From positions 124,001 through 188,000 of the forward strand of contig NZ_JASEEQ010000008.1 in the NCBI RefSeq assembly GCF_030019515.1: 64,000 nucleotides of DNA, in the 5' to 3' direction. How positions within the stretch are numbered: position 1 is the stretch's first letter; each line of letters begins with the position of its first letter. The translations under genes were made by a program, and so were the position numbers. This DNA comes from Nocardioides sp. Lineage in GTDB: Bacteria; Actinomycetota; Actinomycetes; Propionibacteriales; Nocardioidaceae. The notes below the pieces were generated by a model. The model did not search any database and was not told the DNA's origin. It worked only from the letters and a program-made list of their open reading frames with translations. This document shows, in pieces, positions 61,521 to 64,000 of the stretch.

Positions 61521-63074
61521 ATGACCTACGGCGACACCGAGACAGGGGGCGTCGGCGCCACCGGCGCGACCGCCGCACGACGAGAGATCGGGGTCACCGA
61601 GCTGATCCTGCGCGACGCCCACCAGAGCCTGATGGCGACGCGGATGGCGCTCGAGGACATGGTCGACGCCTGTGCCGACATCGACGCGGCGGGCTACTGG
61701 TCCGTCGAGTGCTGGGGCGGTGCGACCTACGACGCCTGCATCCGGTTCCTCAACGAGGACCCCTGGGAGCGGCTGCGCACGTTCCGCCGGTTGATGCCCA
61801 ACAGCAAGCTGCAGATGCTGCTGCGCGGGCAGAACCTGCTCGGCTACCGGCACTACGAGGACACGGTCGTCAACAAGTTCGTGGAGAAGTCCGCCGAGAA
61901 CGGCATGGACGTCTACCGGACCTTCGACGCGCTCAACGACGTGCGCAACGTGCGCGAGGCGATCAAGGCCGTGCGCCGCGTCGGCAAGCACGCCCAGGGC
62001 ACCATCTGCTACACCGAGAGCCCGCTGCACACCGTGCAGGGGTACGTCGACATGGCCCACGAGCTGATGGAGCTCGGCTGCGACTCGCTGTGCCTCAAGG
62101 ACATGGCGGCGCTGCTGCGGCCGCAGCCGGCGTTCGACATCGTCGGGGCGATCAAGGAGTCCCTCGGCCAGGACGTCCGGGTGCACGTGCACTGCCACGC
62201 GACCACCGGCGTGACGCTGGTCAGCCTGATGAAGGCGATCGAGGCGGGCGCCGACGCCGTCGACACCGCGATCTCCTCGGTCTCGATGGGCCCCGGCCAC
62301 AACCCGACCGAGTCGCTGGTCGAGATGCTGCACGGCACGCCGTACGAGACGAGCCTCGACGACGAGCGGCTGCTCAGCATCAAGGACCACTTCGCGGTCG
62401 TCCGCCCCAAGTACACCGAGTTCATGTCCGCGATCACCGGCGTGGAGACCGAGATCTTCAAGAGCCAGATCCCCGGCGGGATGATCTCGAACATGGAGTC
62501 GCAGCTGCGCCAGCAGGGCGCCGGCGACCGGCTCAAGGAGGTCCTCGAGGAGGTGCCGCGGGTCCGCAAGGCCGCCGGCTACCCGCCGCTGGTGACGCCG
62601 TCCAGCCAGATCGTCGGCACCCAGGCCGTGTTCAACGTGCTGATGGGCCCCTACCAGGTGCTCACCGCGGAGTTCGCCGACCTGATGCTCGGCTACTACG
62701 GCAAGGCGATCGGCCCCCGCGACCCCGAGATCGTCGAGGCCGCCCGGCTGCAGACCAAGAAGGAGCCGATCGAGGTCCGGCCCGCCGACCTGCTCCAACC
62801 CGAGTGGGAGAAGCTCTGCGCCGAGGCCAACGCGCTCGAGGGCGCCGACGGCACCGACGAGGACGTGCTGACCTACGCGATGTTCCCGGGCGTCGCGCCG
62901 AAGTTCTTCCTCGAGCGGCCCGAGGGTCCCAAGAACGTCGGGAAGGACCCCGCGCAGCAGGCGGCCGAGAAGCTCGCCGAGTCCGCGTCCGGCACCGGCC
63001 CGGTCAAGGGCCCCATCCACTACGCGGTCTCGATGAACGGCCGCAAGCACGACGTCACGGTCGAGCGAGCCTGA
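61521..63074 (+). CDS. Methylmalonyl-CoA:pyruvate transcarboxylase 5S subunit
   Basis: A 517-residue carboxyltransferase of the pyruvate carboxylase B/oxaloacetate decarboxylase family. It contains ELILRDAHQSLMATRMALED (residues 26-45), CWGGATYDACIRFLNEDPWE, the carbamylated-Lys segment LCLKDMAAL (about 193), and metal ligands in VHCHATTG (about 228). The sequence agrees closely, from memory, with the Propionibacterium freudenreichii 5S subunit. With the next gene (12S) it would move CO2 between methylmalonyl-CoA and pyruvate on a biotin carrier. Pyruvate carboxylase subunit B is the alternative. Confidence 0.83.
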   Translation: MTYGDTETGGVGATGATAARREIGVTELILRDAHQSLMATRMALEDMVDACADIDAAGYWSVECWGGATYDACIRFLNEDPWERLRTFRRLMPNSKLQMLLRGQNLLGYRHYEDTVVNKFVEKSAENGMDVYRTFDALNDVRNVREAIKAVRRVGKHAQGTICYTESPLHTVQGYVDMAHELMELGCDSLCLKDMAALLRPQPAFDIVGAIKESLGQDVRVHVHCHATTGVTLVSLMKAIEAGADAVDTAISSVSMGPGHNPTESLVEMLHGTPYETSLDDERLLSIKDHFAVVRPKYTEFMSAITGVETEIFKSQIPGGMISNMESQLRQQGAGDRLKEVLEEVPRVRKAAGYPPLVTPSSQIVGTQAVFNVLMGPYQVLTAEFADLMLGYYGKAIGPRDPEIVEAARLQTKKEPIEVRPADLLQPEWEKLCAEANALEGADGTDEDVLTYAMFPGVAPKFFLERPEGPKNVGKDPAQQAAEKLAESASGTGPVKGPIHYAVSMNGRKHDVTVERA

Positions 63075-63084
63075 AGGGAATCCG

Positions 63085-64000
63085 GTGAGCAAGCACAAGC
63101 ACCACCAGGCCACGATGGACGAGCGCACCTCCGAGCTCGAGGAGCGGCGGCACAAGGTAGCGCTCGGCGGCGGCGAGGCCCGCCTGCAGAAGCAGCACGA
63201 CCAGGGCAAGCTGACCGCGCGTGAGCGGATCGAGGCGCTGATCGACCCAGGCACGTTCCAGGAGACGGGCATGTTCGCCCGGCACCAGTCGACGTACTTC
63301 GGGCTCGACAAGGCCGACTACCCCGCCGACGGCGTCGTCACCGGCGAGGGTGCCGTGCTCGGCCGCCCGGTCCACGTGGCCAGCCAGGACTTCACGGTCG
63401 CCGGCGGCTCGGCGGGCGAGGTCCACAGCGACAAGGTCGTCGCGATGATGAAGGCGAGCCTGACGACCGGCACGCCGTTCGTGTTCATCAACGACTCGGG
63501 CGGCGCCCGGGTCCAGGAGGGCATCGGCTCGCTGGCCGGCTACGGCCGGGTGTTCTACAGCAACGTGCTGCTCTCCGGCGTGGTGCCGCAGATCGCGATC
63601 ATCGCGGGGCCGTGCGCGGGCGGGGCGGCGTACTCCCCGGCGCTGACCGACTTCATCATCCAGACCCGCAAGGCCCACATGTTCATCACCGGGCCGAACG
63701 TGATCGCGCAGGTCACCGGCGAGCAGGTCTCCTCCGACGCGCTCGGCGGCGCGGACGCGCACATGAGCCGCTCCGGTGTCGTCCACTTCGTGGCCGACGA
63801 CGACGAGCAGGCGGTGCTGATCACCAAGAAGCTGCTCAGCTTCCTGCCGCAGAACAACACCGAGGACCCGCCGATCGTCGACCCCGACGACACGATCGAG
63901 CCGGACCTGGAGCTGCCGAAGCTGGTGCCGGTCTCGGACAAGAAGGGGTACGACGTGCGCGAGGTGATCGCGCGGATCGTCGACCGCGCGGACTTCCTCG
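63085..64000 (+). CDS. Transcarboxylase 12S / acyl-CoA carboxylase beta subunit, cut by window edge
   Basis: The first 305 residues of a carboxyltransferase acting on methylmalonyl-CoA or propionyl-CoA. The motifs are QGKLTARERIEALIDPGTF, PADGVVTGEGAVLGRPVHV, the acyl-CoA-binding GGSAGE, NDSGGARVQEGI and the IIAGPCAGGAAYSPALTDF oxyanion region, then LLSFLPQNNTE. These match the P. freudenreichii 12S subunit as I know it. GTG 63085 has AAGGGAA upstream and is 10 bases behind the 5S gene. The 1.3S biotin carrier would be expected just beyond the window. Confidence 0.87.
   Translation, partial: MSKHKHHQATMDERTSELEERRHKVALGGGEARLQKQHDQGKLTARERIEALIDPGTFQETGMFARHQSTYFGLDKADYPADGVVTGEGAVLGRPVHVASQDFTVAGGSAGEVHSDKVVAMMKASLTTGTPFVFINDSGGARVQEGIGSLAGYGRVFYSNVLLSGVVPQIAIIAGPCAGGAAYSPALTDFIIQTRKAHMFITGPNVIAQVTGEQVSSDALGGADAHMSRSGVVHFVADDDEQAVLITKKLLSFLPQNNTEDPPIVDPDDTIEPDLELPKLVPVSDKKGYDVREVIARIVDRADFL

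Overview
The window is chromosomal DNA of a very GC-rich actinobacterium. A mycobacterial-type sigK/rskA locus, Propionibacterium-like transcarboxylase subunits and an actinobacterial NHEJ set (Ku, ligase, polymerase) point to the Propionibacteriales, most likely Nocardioides or a close relative. This is inferred from gene content; no rRNA or tRNA gene was seen. Genes are tightly packed. Many start with GTG and overlap the previous stop by 4 bases (GTGA or ATGA). At least eleven have a -10-like hexamer 5 to 9 bases before the start codon, which suggests leaderless transcripts.

Layout: 1-6287 (minus) is a SigK locus: membrane Mo-cofactor oxidoreductase, fasciclin lipoprotein, sigK, rskA, a fused amine-oxidase/DUF1365 protein and a cyclopropane/methyl fatty acid synthase cut by the window edge. 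Two promoters share a CCATCC-N15-CCGAA-like pattern. 6343-15157 (plus) holds an enoyl-CoA hydratase homologue, a HelD-type RNA polymerase recycling factor, a PhzE/TrpEG-like chorismate enzyme, pabA, pabB and zwf. 15344-23987 has a secreted Asp-box propeller protein, rocD, a thioesterase, an MprAB-like two-component system with a lipoprotein, fructosamine kinase, LMW phosphatase and a holin-like membrane protein. 24171-30495 carries VanZ, aromatic aminotransferase, NagZ-like GH3, a Xi-class GST homologue, DUF1905, a GH43-like protein and a CDF transporter.

30721-34303 is a branched-chain 2-oxoacid dehydrogenase operon (E1alpha, E1beta, E2). Then come an M20 peptidase, DUF2804, patatin, a complete IS481-family element (37607-38685), the 180-kDa class NAD-glutamate dehydrogenase, a heterodimeric ABC exporter, an amidase, a decayed ABC ATPase, and a TetR-controlled hydrolase/SDR pair. 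51918-56422 has a VOC protein and the NHEJ genes with an L,D-transpeptidase between ligase and polymerase. 56579-59878 is a TasA/SipW-like secretion module with its own two-component system. The window ends with a HAD phosphatase, an ABC ATPase remnant, a c-di-AMP (ydaO-type) riboswitch before a 77-residue secreted protein, and the 5S and 12S transcarboxylase subunits.

The most novel items are: (1) a family of five 70-84 bp palindromic repeats, one inserted in frame as 24 codons inside pabB; (2) the c-di-AMP riboswitch controlling an unknown small secreted protein; (3) the SigK promoter pair; (4) three tandem G6-loop hairpins between the TasA-like gene and sipW, with a sensor kinase whose ATP-binding domain looks degenerate.
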